Shown: in pieces, positions 31,690-38,333 of the stretch
Layout: each line of letters opens with the position of its first letter
Position numbering within the stretch: position 1 is the first letter of the stretch
Notes under the pieces: generated by a model
What the model was told of the DNA's origin: nothing
Seen by the model: only the letters and a program-made list of their open reading frames with translations
Databases searched by the model: none
Program-made: the position numbers and the translations under genes
Source: a virus
IMG/VR virus record: IMGVR_UViG_3300045974_000166
Location: 124,001-188,000 of that record
DNA length: 64,000 nucleotides
Reading direction: 5' to 3' (one strand)

Positions 31690-32253
31690 ATGAATAGGTA
31701 TCCATTAGTGCTAACACTAGATTCTGCAGGTATTCCGCAGAGATGGTCTACCTGGGAAGAAGGTGTCGTGGCAAAATACAAAGGCGTTATCGCTTGGTCA
31801 CTTGGTGAAGAAACCATCTACCGGGGCGGTAACTCAAGACTTACTGGCGAACAATCAACCGTAGCAGTTCCATCTATTATTGCTATTCGATCTATGGGTC
31901 GTACAAAGAACCGAGCAGTGCCACTTACAAACAAGAATTTGTTTGGGCGTGACCGGAACATTTGTTGTTACTGTGGTACTCATGTGAAAGATCATGACGC
32001 TACACGTGACCATATTGTTCCGTATGCTAAGAAAGGTACGAACGTTTGGATGAATGTTGTTACTGCATGTAAGCCTTGCAATAACTATAAGGATGACAAA
32101 ACTGTAGAACAAGCTGGGCTAGAGATGCTATATGCACCTTATGTCCCAGATCGTGCAGAAGCTTTGATTCTTGCCAACCGTAACATTTTGGCAGATCAAA
32201 TGGAATTCTTATTGGCACATTTGCCTAAGCATTCTCGGGCACGACCACATTAG
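31690..32253 (+). CDS. HNH endonuclease within the tRNA array
   Basis: 187 aa. HNH core: CCYCGTHVKDHDATRDHIVP, then KPCNNYKDDKT; two CxxC pairs and His-Asn. N-terminal ~90 residues (IYRGGNSRLTGEQSTVAVPSII) are shared with a bacterial/phage HNH family. SD AAAGG. The last G of its TAG stop is the first base of tRNA-Ser. Could be a homing or defence nuclease. Confidence 0.85.
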   Translation: MNRYPLVLTLDSAGIPQRWSTWEEGVVAKYKGVIAWSLGEETIYRGGNSRLTGEQSTVAVPSIIAIRSMGRTKNRAVPLTNKNLFGRDRNICCYCGTHVKDHDATRDHIVPYAKKGTNVWMNVVTACKPCNNYKDDKTVEQAGLEMLYAPYVPDRAEALILANRNILADQMEFLLAHLPKHSRARPH

Positions 32254-32342
32254 GGGTGTGGGCAGGATGGTAATGCAGCGGTTTGCTAAACCGTAGAGTC
32301 CCTCAAAAGGCTCACAGGGTCCGATTCCCTGACACTCCGCCA
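32253..32342 (+). tRNA. tRNA-Ser(GCT)
   Basis: 90 nt, class II. GGGGTGT/ACACTCC, anticodon arm GCGGT-TTGCTAA-ACCGT, G-CCA encoded. Shares one base with the HNH stop codon. Confidence 0.9.
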
Positions 32343-32347
32343 ATTTT

Positions 32348-32463
32348 AGGATCAGTTCAGCATTTAATATACCAAGCAGCTTGTTGTGAGTTCGATTCTC
32401 ACCTTCCGAGTAATCGGTTGTAGTTCAACGGTAGAACAGCCGCCAATTAAAGTGATCCTGCTA
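32348..32463 (+). ncRNA. R element 3: Y-RNA-like tRNA mimic (YrlA-type architecture)
   Basis: 7-bp stem AGGATCA/TGATCCT with GTTCAGCA and GCTA flanks. Core in order: GCAGC, T-arm GTGAG-TTCGATT-CTCAC, acceptor-like CTTCCGA-GTAA-TCGGTTG (4 bp plus C-G, capped by a GNRA loop), TA, D-arm GTTC-AACGGTA-GAAC, GCCGC. This is a tRNA cut open in the anticodon and closed at the acceptor, the known layout of the YrlA effector module, with the Ro60-binding stem in the anticodon place. Confidence 0.7.
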
Positions 32464-32470
32464 AATATAC

Positions 32471-32546
32471 TGGGGGTTTGTCATTTGGTAATGACACTGC
32501 GCTTTGACCGCAGGAAAGTCGGGTCCGATTCCCACACCCTCTGCCA
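32471..32546 (+). tRNA. tRNA-Gln(TTG)
   Basis: 76 nt. TGGGGGT/ACCCTCT (1-72 U-U), D-stem GTCA/TGAC, anticodon arm CTGCG-CTTTGAC-CGCAG, G-CCA encoded. T-stem has two mismatches. Confidence 0.82.
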
Positions 32547-32581
32547 ACATTATTGATTTTTAACTAGATGGAGTACTCCAA

Positions 32582-32734
32582 ATGAAAGATAGAAGTGTGA
32601 AACATAAAGAAGCCCTGAGCCGTAACACGGAATGGGCAAAACTTTCCCCTACTGAGCAATTAGCTCAACTGGATAAGTTGGGTTTGGTAGCAACCAAACA
32701 GCGAAAGAAAATTGCTGCTAAAATGGCAGCTTGA
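32582..32734 (+). CDS. Hypothetical protein (50 aa) inside the tRNA array
   Basis: Basic, Lys/Ala-rich (MKDRSVKHKEALSRNTEWAK...). GGAG 9 nt upstream of ATG. No family recognised. Confidence 0.6.
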   Translation: MKDRSVKHKEALSRNTEWAKLSPTEQLAQLDKLGLVATKQRKKIAAKMAA

Positions 32735-32741
32735 GATATAC

Positions 32742-32815
32742 AGGTGGTTGGTGTAATGGCAACATTGCGGTCTCCAAAATCGTCGATCGGGGTTCGAGTC
32801 CCTGGCTGCCTGCCA
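32742..32815 (+). tRNA. tRNA-Trp(CCA)
   Basis: 74 nt. AGGTGGT/GCTGCCT, anticodon arm GCGGT-CTCCAAA-ATCGT, G-CCA encoded. Confidence 0.88.
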
Positions 32816-32817
32816 AG

Positions 32818-32909
32818 ACAATTTAGGTGTGGCCTTATCATAAAAGTAATGACCTAGGCTGTGAACTTAGTTAAGAGGGAGCATTACCCTCAGGTCACCC
32901 CTAAATTGT
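32818..32909 (+). ncRNA. Outer hairpin enclosing tRNA-His-like element
   Basis: Perfect 10-bp helix ACAATTTAGG / CCTAAATTGT stacked on the acceptor of the enclosed element. Confidence 0.65.
32829..32899 (+). tRNA. tRNA-His(GTG)-like, no CCA, degenerate T and D loops
   Basis: GTGGCCT/AGGTCAC acceptor, D-stem TCAT/ATGA (loop lacks GG), anticodon arm CTAGG-CTGTGAA-CTTAG, T-stem GAGGG/CCCTC but loop AGCATTA. C73, no CCA encoded. Only His candidate in the array. Confidence 0.65.
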
Positions 32910-32913
32910 TTTT

Positions 32914-32990
32914 GCGGATGTGGCGAAATTGGTAAACGCAGCGGTCTTAGAAGCCGTAGGCTGTGGGTTCGAGTCCCACCATCCGCACCA
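32914..32990 (+). tRNA. tRNA-Leu(TAG), short variable loop
   Basis: 77 nt. GCGGATG/CATCCGC, anticodon arm GCGGT-CTTAGAA-GCCGT, 5-nt variable loop, A-CCA encoded. Confidence 0.88.
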
Positions 32991-32994
32991 AAAT

Positions 32995-33061
32995 TTACGG
33001 GGAGCAACTAATCATTGCCGCTATATGTCCATACCCCGTGGGTATAGTGTTTCCCTGTAAA
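32995..33061 (+). ncRNA. Hairpin module
   Basis: TTACGGGGA/TCCCTGTAA closing helix (one G-U); inner GCAA-CTAATCA-TTGC and ATACCC-CGT-GGGTAT hairpins. Confidence 0.45.
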
Positions 33062-33067
33062 ACTTAC

Positions 33068-33142
33068 ATCTCTGTAGTACAACGGAAAGTATCTAAGTTT
33101 GCGAAACTTAAGACGGTGGTTCGACTCCACCCAGAGGTACCA
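33068..33142 (+). tRNA. tRNA-Arg(GCG)
   Basis: 75 nt. ATCTCTG/CAGAGGT, anticodon arm TAAGT-TTGCGAA-ACTTA, A-CCA encoded. Confidence 0.87.
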
Positions 33143-33158
33143 TCATTAAAGGAAAATC

Positions 33159-33347
33159 ATGAAAAAACTTATCGCTCTCATTACATTGGCTTTTGCCTCT
33201 ACCGCTTTTGCTGCTGCTTCGGCACCTCGCGTACATGTACAACTCAAGGTTGCTCAGCCACCAGTCCAAGCAGCTGTTAATGAAACAAAACTAAAGCAGC
33301 GTGCTGCTAAGTTGGCCAAGGCCAAGGCTAAAGCCGCTTCTAAGTAA
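33159..33347 (+). CDS. Small secreted basic protein (62 aa)
   Basis: SD AAGGAAAA. Signal peptide MKKLIALITLAFASTAFA, mature part Lys/Ala-rich (KQRAAKLAKAKAKAASK). Likely periplasmic; could bind nucleic acid or membranes by charge. Confidence 0.75.
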   Translation: MKKLIALITLAFASTAFAAASAPRVHVQLKVAQPPVQAAVNETKLKQRAAKLAKAKAKAASK

Positions 33348-33354
33348 GAAGTAC

Positions 33355-33388
33355 TCCGACACAGATACTGTATCTCGTCTGTGTTGGG
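33355..33388 (+). other. Hairpin after the secreted-protein gene
   Basis: CCGACACAGA/TCTGTGTTGG, followed by GGGTGG/CCACCC at ~33390-33409; no U-run, so processing or stability rather than termination. Confidence 0.45.
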
Positions 33389-33418
33389 GAGGGTGGAATA
33401 CAGCCACCCGAGAGATAC

Positions 33419-33495
33419 GTCCATGTAGCCGAATTGGTATAGGCACCTGTTTCAAAAGCAGTCATCTGTGGGTTCGAGTCCCACCTTGGACACCA
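33419..33495 (+). tRNA. tRNA-Leu(CAA), short variable loop
   Basis: 77 nt. GTCCATG/CTTGGAC, anticodon loop TTCAAAA, body very close to tRNA-Leu(TAA) at 28704, A-CCA encoded. Confidence 0.82.
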
Positions 33496-33505
33496 ACCAA
33501 ATTAT

Positions 33506-33580
33506 GCGCGGGTAGCTCAGAGGAAGAGCAACTCTTTTACACGGAGAAGGTCGAGATTTCAAAATTCTCCCTGCGCACCA
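33506..33580 (+). tRNA. tRNA-Val(TAC)
   Basis: 75 nt. GCGCGGG/CCTGCGC, D-stem GCTC/GAGC, anticodon loop TTTACAC, A-CCA encoded. Confidence 0.85.
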
Positions 33581-33588
33581 AAACATTA

Positions 33589-33663
33589 GGGTCGTTAGTA
33601 CAACGAATAGTATCATTGTCTTCGAAACAATAGATAAAGGTTTGACTCCTTTACGACCCCCCA
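33589..33663 (+). tRNA. tRNA-Arg(TCG)
   Basis: 75 nt. GGGTCGT/ACGACCC, anticodon arm ATTGT-CTTCGAA-ACAAT, C-CCA encoded. Confidence 0.88.
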
Positions 33664-33668
33664 ACATC

Positions 33669-33743
33669 GCCCAGTTATTTCAGTGGTAGTAATAAATCTT
33701 TGGTAAGGATTAGACGGGGGTTCGATTCCCCCACAGGGCACCA
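33669..33743 (+). tRNA. tRNA-Thr(GGT)
   Basis: 75 nt. GCCCAGT/ACAGGGC, anticodon arm AATCT-TTGGTAA-GGATT, A-CCA encoded. Confidence 0.87.
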
Positions 33744-33749
33744 AATAAA

Positions 33750-33834
33750 GCGAATGTGGCGTAACTGGTAGCCGCGCTAGTCTAAGAAGCTAGTGGAGAA
33801 ATCCGTGTCGGTTCGAGTCCGACCATTCGCACCA
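33750..33834 (+). tRNA. tRNA-Leu(AAG), class II with A34
   Basis: 85 nt. GCGAATG/CATTCGC, anticodon arm CTAGT-CTAAGAA-GCTAG, variable arm TGGA-GAAA-TCC, A-CCA encoded. A34 is rare in bacteria outside Arg(ACG). Confidence 0.87.
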
Positions 33835-33840
33835 TATTAA

Positions 33841-33869
33841 TGTACACATACTTCTGAGTATAGTATAAT
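33841..33869 (+). promoter_or_regulatory. Phage early-type promoter (TGTACA variant)
   Basis: TGTACACAT from 33841, 17-nt spacer, TATAAT 33864-33869. Confidence 0.8.
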
Positions 33870-33895
33870 GAACTATCTAAATTCAAAAGATTGTC

Positions 33896-34255
33896 ATGCT
33901 TTTAACATCTCTTATTGTCAGTGTTCACCTTTTAAGTCTTCACGATGCGCCTGGATTTCAGGCCGTTACTCCCGGACTTAGTATTCGTGAACCCGAAACT
34001 GGTTTGACTGTTGGGATACTCAAAAATTCCGAAGGCGGAGATTCAGTATTCGCCGGCAAACTTATGGAACACAAAAACTATGGACTATTCATTGGTGCAA
34101 TCACAGGATACAAATCTGCATCTGTGCTCCCAATGGTTGTCCCTAGTTACAAAATTAACCTAGCCAATGATGTTAATCTGCGGTTTAGTTATTTGGCCAA
34201 GGTTAACTCCAATGGCGCAAATGCAATTCACTTTTCAATTGAAAAGAAATTTTAA
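33896..34255 (+). CDS. Conserved phage exported protein, possible small beta-barrel (119 aa)
   Basis: Hydrophobic N-terminus, then HDAPGFQAVTPGLSIR and beta strands ending in KKF. Resembles a widespread phage family of small predicted membrane or outer-membrane proteins. Function unknown. Confidence 0.68.
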   Translation: MLLTSLIVSVHLLSLHDAPGFQAVTPGLSIREPETGLTVGILKNSEGGDSVFAGKLMEHKNYGLFIGAITGYKSASVLPMVVPSYKINLANDVNLRFSYLAKVNSNGANAIHFSIEKKF

Positions 34256-34301
34256 TCAAGGAAAATCAAAATGAAAACTAGTAAACGCTAGTGTCATTAC
34301 T

Positions 34302-34440
34302 CAACCCCGTGTAGGTTCTGTGATGGCACGTAAAAGAAATTTTATACACATCACCACCCTAAACTTTGATAGTGAAGTCCGGCCTCTTAAGCCGAGAGAA
34401 CTCAGTGCAATTCTGAGAGAGTGGACCATACACGGGGTTG
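34302..34440 (+). ncRNA. Hairpin M13 enclosing tRNA-Lys(CTT)
   Basis: Perfect 12-bp helix CAACCCCGTGTA / TACACGGGGTTG. Holds a GTGATG/CATCAC hairpin and then tRNA-Lys(CTT), whose CCA abuts the right strand. The right strand is also the acceptor 5' strand of the next tRNA-Lys, so the two folds exclude each other. Confidence 0.68.
34354..34428 (+). tRNA. tRNA-Lys(CTT)
   Basis: 75 nt. CCACCCT/AGAGTGG (one mismatch), D-stem ACTT/AAGT, anticodon arm CGGC-CTCTTAA-GCCG, T-arm CTCAG-TGCAATT-CTGAG, A-CCA encoded. Nested in M13. Confidence 0.75.
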
Positions 34441-34507
34441 AAACTTTAAAGTGAAGTACCGGTCTTTTAAACCGGCTAATTCGGAGCGTTACCGAACTAC
34501 CCTACCA
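34434..34507 (+). tRNA. tRNA-Lys(TTT)
   Basis: 74 nt. GGGGTTG/CTACCCT (one mismatch, one G-U), D-stem ACTT/AAGT, anticodon arm CCGGT-CTTTTAA-ACCGG, T-arm TTCGG-AGCGTTA-CCGAA, A-CCA encoded. CCA is the first triplet of hairpin M15. Confidence 0.78.
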
Positions 34508-34603
34508 TATCTAAATACACTATCGTTTGATCAACGACGCTTGGAGCTACCGGAACAGCATGCACCGGGTGAGGTTCGATTCCTCTAGTGTATTTAGATA
34601 TGG
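34505..34603 (+). ncRNA. Hairpin M15: tRNA-like core under a perfect 18-bp helix
   Basis: CCATATCTAAATACACTA pairs perfectly with bases 34586-34603. Core has a D-arm-like CGTT-TGATC-AACG and a T-arm GAGG-TTCGATT-CCTC but no standard anticodon arm. Its ends overlap the CCA of tRNA-Lys and the start of tRNA-Met. Confidence 0.65.
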
Positions 34604-34676
34604 TACAGTAGCATTAAGATAATGCAACATCTTCATACGGTGTCCTAAGTGGGTTTGATTCCCACCCGTACCACCA
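34602..34676 (+). tRNA. tRNA-Met/Ile2-type(CAT)
   Basis: 75 nt. GGTACAG/CCGTACC (one mismatch), D-stem GCAT/ATGC, anticodon arm ACATC-TTCATAC-GGTGT, A-CCA encoded. Confidence 0.85.
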
Positions 34677-34707
34677 AATTTGTCTACTATATTGTCACCG
34701 TTAAGCC

Positions 34708-34739
34708 AAAAGCCAAGATGTTAATTCGTCTTGGCTTTT
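34708..34739 (+). terminator. Rho-independent terminator of the tRNA region
   Basis: AAAAGCCAAGA, 10-nt loop, TCTTGGCTTTT. Last element of the RNA region. Confidence 0.85.
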
Positions 34740-34828
34740 AAAGTATCTGAAATATGTATTTCAATCTATATCAGAGGTAATATAGTGTACTATGTACGGC
34801 ACCAGACCAAAAAAATCGACCGTTTTCT

Positions 34829-34836
34829 TATAAATA
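34829..34836 (+). promoter_or_regulatory. T4-like late promoter -10 (TATAAATA)
   Basis: TATAAATA about 100 nt upstream of the gene at 34937, no -35 box; T4 late promoters have exactly this octamer. Confidence 0.55.
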
Positions 34837-34936
34837 CACAACAATGGGCTCACAAGGAACATTGTTCCTCCCATGTGGTTGTGAATACTTTACAACCATT
34901 GAATGGGCAGGATATTAATTCTAAAGGAGAATTAAA

Positions 34937-35629
34937 ATGGCAGATATCGTAACAGGTTCAGTAACTGGACAATTGGACGTAACATCATTAATCGAAGGTC
35001 ACTCAGACATTCGTCGTGAATCAGCACACCAAAGTGCTGACATTCGTAGAGAAAATGCTAAGGAAGCATCGGACGTTATTGATCAAATCAAGACTTCGGC
35101 ATGGGCAAATTCTGACCGTACAGGTACAGAAGCTGACCGCGTTGTTGCTCAAGAAACAGCATACTTCATTGCTGGTCAATCTCAAAACTTCTCTAATGCA
35201 ACCGCACTAGCAGCTCTAAAAGCTGGCACTGACATGCAGTTTGCAAACACTCTTGCAGCTATCAATTCATCTGCTCAGCAAGGTCAAGCAGCAACTGCTC
35301 TTGAAGGTGCTAAAAACGCTGCAGCAACAGCCCTAGGTCAAGCAAACATTACTAATGCAATTGCTACCGATGGTAATGCTACTCGCTCTTTGATCAATTC
35401 ATTGAAGATGGACGAATTGAATCGTGTTCTTGCAGAACGTCAAGCTGAAATTATTGAATATCGCGGTGACTCTCGTCACTACAGAGATGGTGTAAGCAAC
35501 TTGCAATCAGCAGCATTGTCAAATCAAATCAATGCTCTACATAGCCAATTCCAAGCCGCTACTCAAAAGACTGTGAACTTTGGAACAATGGGTGCAAATA
35601 CAAACACATCCTCAAACAATGTAGCATAA
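34937..35629 (+). CDS. Helical protein of unknown function, probably late/structural (230 aa)
   Basis: Strong SD AAAGGAG. Ala/Gln/Asn-rich, with repeated SADIRRENA-like segments near the start and long predicted helices; looks like a coiled-coil virion or core protein. Single-gene unit between a late promoter and a strong terminator. Confidence 0.65.
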   Translation: MADIVTGSVTGQLDVTSLIEGHSDIRRESAHQSADIRRENAKEASDVIDQIKTSAWANSDRTGTEADRVVAQETAYFIAGQSQNFSNATALAALKAGTDMQFANTLAAINSSAQQGQAATALEGAKNAAATALGQANITNAIATDGNATRSLINSLKMDELNRVLAERQAEIIEYRGDSRHYRDGVSNLQSAALSNQINALHSQFQAATQKTVNFGTMGANTNTSSNNVA

Positions 35630-35652
35630 AGCTATCTTATTATGATTTATAG

Positions 35653-35682
35653 GGTGGGAGAGAAATCTCCCACCTTTTTTTT
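35653..35682 (+). terminator. Strong rho-independent terminator
   Basis: GGTGGGAGA-GAAA-TCTCCCACC, perfect 9-bp stem with GNRA loop, then eight T. Confidence 0.95.
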
Positions 35683-35743
35683 GGTATAAACTATGATAAT
35701 ATTGTCATTAAATACTTGTTCTATGGCCAACATAACTAATATC

Positions 35744-36817
35744 ATGAAACCAACTATTCTATTCATTCTCAAACGTCGCGAAGATTACGACCAAGAGAAA
35801 CATTCACCACAGGGTTTGAGCACTGGCTTGTACAATTCTGCTTCATTCATGAGAGATATGCTACTTGCTGTCGGTGTAGATGCACGACTAGAAGTTGCAA
35901 TTGATAACAACTGTATTGATCGCCTAGTAACAAAGCATAAACCAACTCATGTGATTATAGAGGCTCTTTGGGTAGTACCTAGTAAATTTACAATTTTATC
36001 TCAACTACATAAATCTGTTACTTGGATAATTCGACTACATTCAGAGTTGCCATTTTTGGCCGGGGAAGGTATGGCAATGGATTGGATTGGCGACTACTCA
36101 AAGTATCCAAACATCATTATTGGTATTAATGCCCCACGACTTATGGAAGAAGTAAAAGTATATCTGCAGATTAAGAATAATTTGACAGATGAAGAACTTA
36201 AAAAGAAAGTTGTCTATCTGCCGAATTACTACCCACAGAACTATGTCAGAAAAGAATTTGATAATAGTAAAGAAACAATAGATGTTTGTTGCTTCGGAGC
36301 TGTAAGACCTTTCAAGAACCACATGATTCAGGCAATTGCTGCACTGAAATTTGCCAAAGTACTTGGTAAGAAATTAAATTTCCATATTAACTCTGGTCGA
36401 ACTGAGATGAAGGGTGAACCTGTACTAAGTAATCTCAGAGCAATGTTCCAGCATCTATATGATCAAGGCCATAGTCTTACAGGTCATGAATGGACACCTC
36501 GAGAAGAATTTTTAAAAACTTGCGCATCTATGGACATCGGAATGCAAGTATCATTTTCAGAAACTTTCAATATTGTCGGTGCCGACATCGTCAGTCAGGG
36601 TGTTCCTCTAGTTGGGTCAATTGAAATTCCATGGATGTCTACTCAGTGTACAGCTACGCCACAAAATCATGATGAAATTGTAAATACACTACTGCGTTCT
36701 TATGACAATCCTCAGGCAAATGTAAAAAATAACCAACAATTGCTAACCCATTATACCAACAAGACTCAGAAGATCTGGGTAAATTATTTTACACATGGGG
36801 TGACATATGCATTTTAA
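35744..36817 (+). CDS. Glycosyltransferase, GT-B type
   Basis: 357 aa from ATG 35744; upstream in-frame ATGs at 35693 and 35723 also lack an SD. TILFILKRREDY start, VIIEALWVVPSK, CCFGAVRPFKNH and SFSETFNIVGADIVSQGVPLVGS (nucleotide-sugar site with Glu) fit the GT4-like fold. Possibly acts on virion or host glycans. Confidence 0.75.
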   Translation: MKPTILFILKRREDYDQEKHSPQGLSTGLYNSASFMRDMLLAVGVDARLEVAIDNNCIDRLVTKHKPTHVIIEALWVVPSKFTILSQLHKSVTWIIRLHSELPFLAGEGMAMDWIGDYSKYPNIIIGINAPRLMEEVKVYLQIKNNLTDEELKKKVVYLPNYYPQNYVRKEFDNSKETIDVCCFGAVRPFKNHMIQAIAALKFAKVLGKKLNFHINSGRTEMKGEPVLSNLRAMFQHLYDQGHSLTGHEWTPREEFLKTCASMDIGMQVSFSETFNIVGADIVSQGVPLVGSIEIPWMSTQCTATPQNHDEIVNTLLRSYDNPQANVKNNQQLLTHYTNKTQKIWVNYFTHGVTYAF

Positions 36818-36998
36818 AGTACAATTATTTTATTACATCAACGAAATTTTAGAAATTTTTCATGTTAGATATGATGATTTAGTAGAAGCTATTAAATACG
36901 GTAATAAAAAGTCGTGTCATTCTTTCAAGGTATACGACAGTGATGGATGTTTACATCATGATTCGAAAGATCATGGCCAACACGATCACTATGTCTAA
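36807..36998 (+). CDS. Hypothetical His-rich protein (63 aa)
   Basis: Overlaps the glycosyltransferase by 11 nt. C-terminal HHDSKDHGQHDHYV could bind metal. Start and reality moderately supported. Confidence 0.5.
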   Translation: MHFKVQLFYYINEILEIFHVRYDDLVEAIKYGNKKSCHSFKVYDSDGCLHHDSKDHGQHDHYV

Positions 36999-37017
36999 AT
37001 ATAAATAAGGTCGCAGT

Positions 37018-37710
37018 GTGCTTACATTTAAACAATTCATTTCAGAAAAATTCCATCTGACGCTTAAGTATCATCATGGGCTCAATGCAAAGCTTTGGGA
37101 GAATTCAGAACTCAAAGATGGAATAGCATCCTATCTCATTAAGAATGCAAGAAAATTTGCATCTTTTGCCGATGTACCAAGAGTAGCGGTAAACGATATC
37201 GTAATGACTGGTGGTAACTGCAACTATAACTATACTAAGTTTTCTGATATCGATGTGCATATCATGTGCAACGAAATTGATCTAGACGATACGGAGTATT
37301 TCAAAAAGAAATCTGAATGGACTAAAGAACATCCAGAAATCAAAATACAGGGATACCCAGTTGAATACTATATCCAAGACGAAACAGAACATTTTCCAAA
37401 TGGGCAAGGTGTTTATTCCCTACTTCATGGAAAATGGCTAGTCGAACCAAAACATTTAGATTCAGTAGATATTCTAAAGGATCCGAAGGTTTTAGAACAA
37501 GTACAATTCTATATTCAGACTGCTAAAGATCTAGTAAAGAATGGTACCGAACAAGATATTTTAGACTTTAAAACAAAACTTTGGAAAATGAGATCAGCCG
37601 GCCTTGAACAAGGCGGCGAGTTCAGCTTTGAAAATGTGATGTACAAAGATCTTAGAAATCGCGGGTGGGTTGATAAATTAAATCATAAATTGGACGAACT
37701 AACTAAATGA
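37018..37710 (+). CDS. Nucleotidyltransferase-fold protein with capsid-targeting-like N-terminus
   Basis: 230 aa from GTG 37018, AAGG upstream. GGNCNYNYTKFSDIDVHIM (residues ~63-81) is the Gly-rich plus DxD core of the polymerase-beta NTase fold. The start, LTFKQFISE, resembles the T4 capsid-targeting sequence of internal proteins (TYQEFIAE), so it may be packaged and injected. TATAAATA lies at 37000. Substrate unknown. Confidence 0.72.
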   Translation: MLTFKQFISEKFHLTLKYHHGLNAKLWENSELKDGIASYLIKNARKFASFADVPRVAVNDIVMTGGNCNYNYTKFSDIDVHIMCNEIDLDDTEYFKKKSEWTKEHPEIKIQGYPVEYYIQDETEHFPNGQGVYSLLHGKWLVEPKHLDSVDILKDPKVLEQVQFYIQTAKDLVKNGTEQDILDFKTKLWKMRSAGLEQGGEFSFENVMYKDLRNRGWVDKLNHKLDELTK

Positions 37711-38075
37711 AAAAACTAATTGCACTTATTTTCTGTATCTGTAACATTGGATATACACAGACATTAGACCCACTGGTAGATTATAGATATGCCGGGGTCG
37801 TAGTCAGAGATGCCGATGGTAGTATCCATAGATCATCAAAACCTCTTACTGCTTTTAAAAAGAAATGGGCCTGTCCAAGTACTGGTGCTCATACTGGTGC
37901 TTGTCCAGGCTGGGCAATCGATCACGTAATTCCATTAGCTTGTGGTGGTGCAGATGCTATCTACAATATGCAATGGATGCCAGATGCAGGAAAATCTTGT
38001 GCAGCAGACTATTGCAAAGATAGATATGAACGTAAAATTTATGGTGGTAATGGCATGGGCAAAGCTTGCCCTTAA
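37707..38075 (+). CDS. Secreted HNH nuclease
   Basis: 122 aa. Signal peptide MKKLIALIFCICNIGYTQ; HNH core CPGWAIDHVIPLACGGADA...NMQW. Several Cys suit disulfides in the periplasm. ATGA overlap with the nucleotidyltransferase. A periplasmic nuclease could attack incoming DNA of rival phages or host debris; inferred. Confidence 0.8.
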   Translation: MKKLIALIFCICNIGYTQTLDPLVDYRYAGVVVRDADGSIHRSSKPLTAFKKKWACPSTGAHTGACPGWAIDHVIPLACGGADAIYNMQWMPDAGKSCAADYCKDRYERKIYGGNGMGKACP

Positions 38076-38097
38076 TTAGTAATTTTAGGAGAAAATA

Positions 38098-38328
38098 ATG
38101 ACGATAGAATCTAATGTAACAATGGCCGCAACCGATGTGTTGCTTTCGAATGCCTTAGGCAAAAAGTGGTACACATCTAAAACTTTTTGGGCCAATACTG
38201 TAGCTATTCTGGCCTTGATGGCACAGATCAAATATGGATTTTTGATCTCTCCAGAATTACAGGCAATTGGTATGTCATTCATCAACGTTGGTCTTCGTAA
38301 AATTACGTCCGAACCAATCATTTGGTAA
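38098..38328 (+). CDS. Holin-like small membrane protein (76 aa)
   Basis: SD AGGAG. KKWYTSKTFWANTVAILAL, a hydrophobic segment and RKITSEPIIW match a family annotated as phage holin-like. One to two membrane spans. Confidence 0.65.
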   Translation: MTIESNVTMAATDVLLSNALGKKWYTSKTFWANTVAILALMAQIKYGFLISPELQAIGMSFINVGLRKITSEPIIW

Positions 38329-38333
38329 TAGTA

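Noticed and set aside
31855-32112. Minus-strand frame opposite the HNH gene
   Set aside because: Shadow of the HNH coding frame, no start signal.
32348-32463. Two broken halves of separate tRNAs
   Set aside because: The T-arm half and D-arm half are joined by a 4-bp stem with a GNRA loop and bracketed by the R stem, which is better explained by a designed tRNA mimic than by decay.
32963-33280. Frame of 105 codons across tRNA-Arg(GCG)
   Set aside because: Runs through tRNA-Leu end, a hairpin and a complete tRNA, then out of frame over the signal-peptide gene at 33159.
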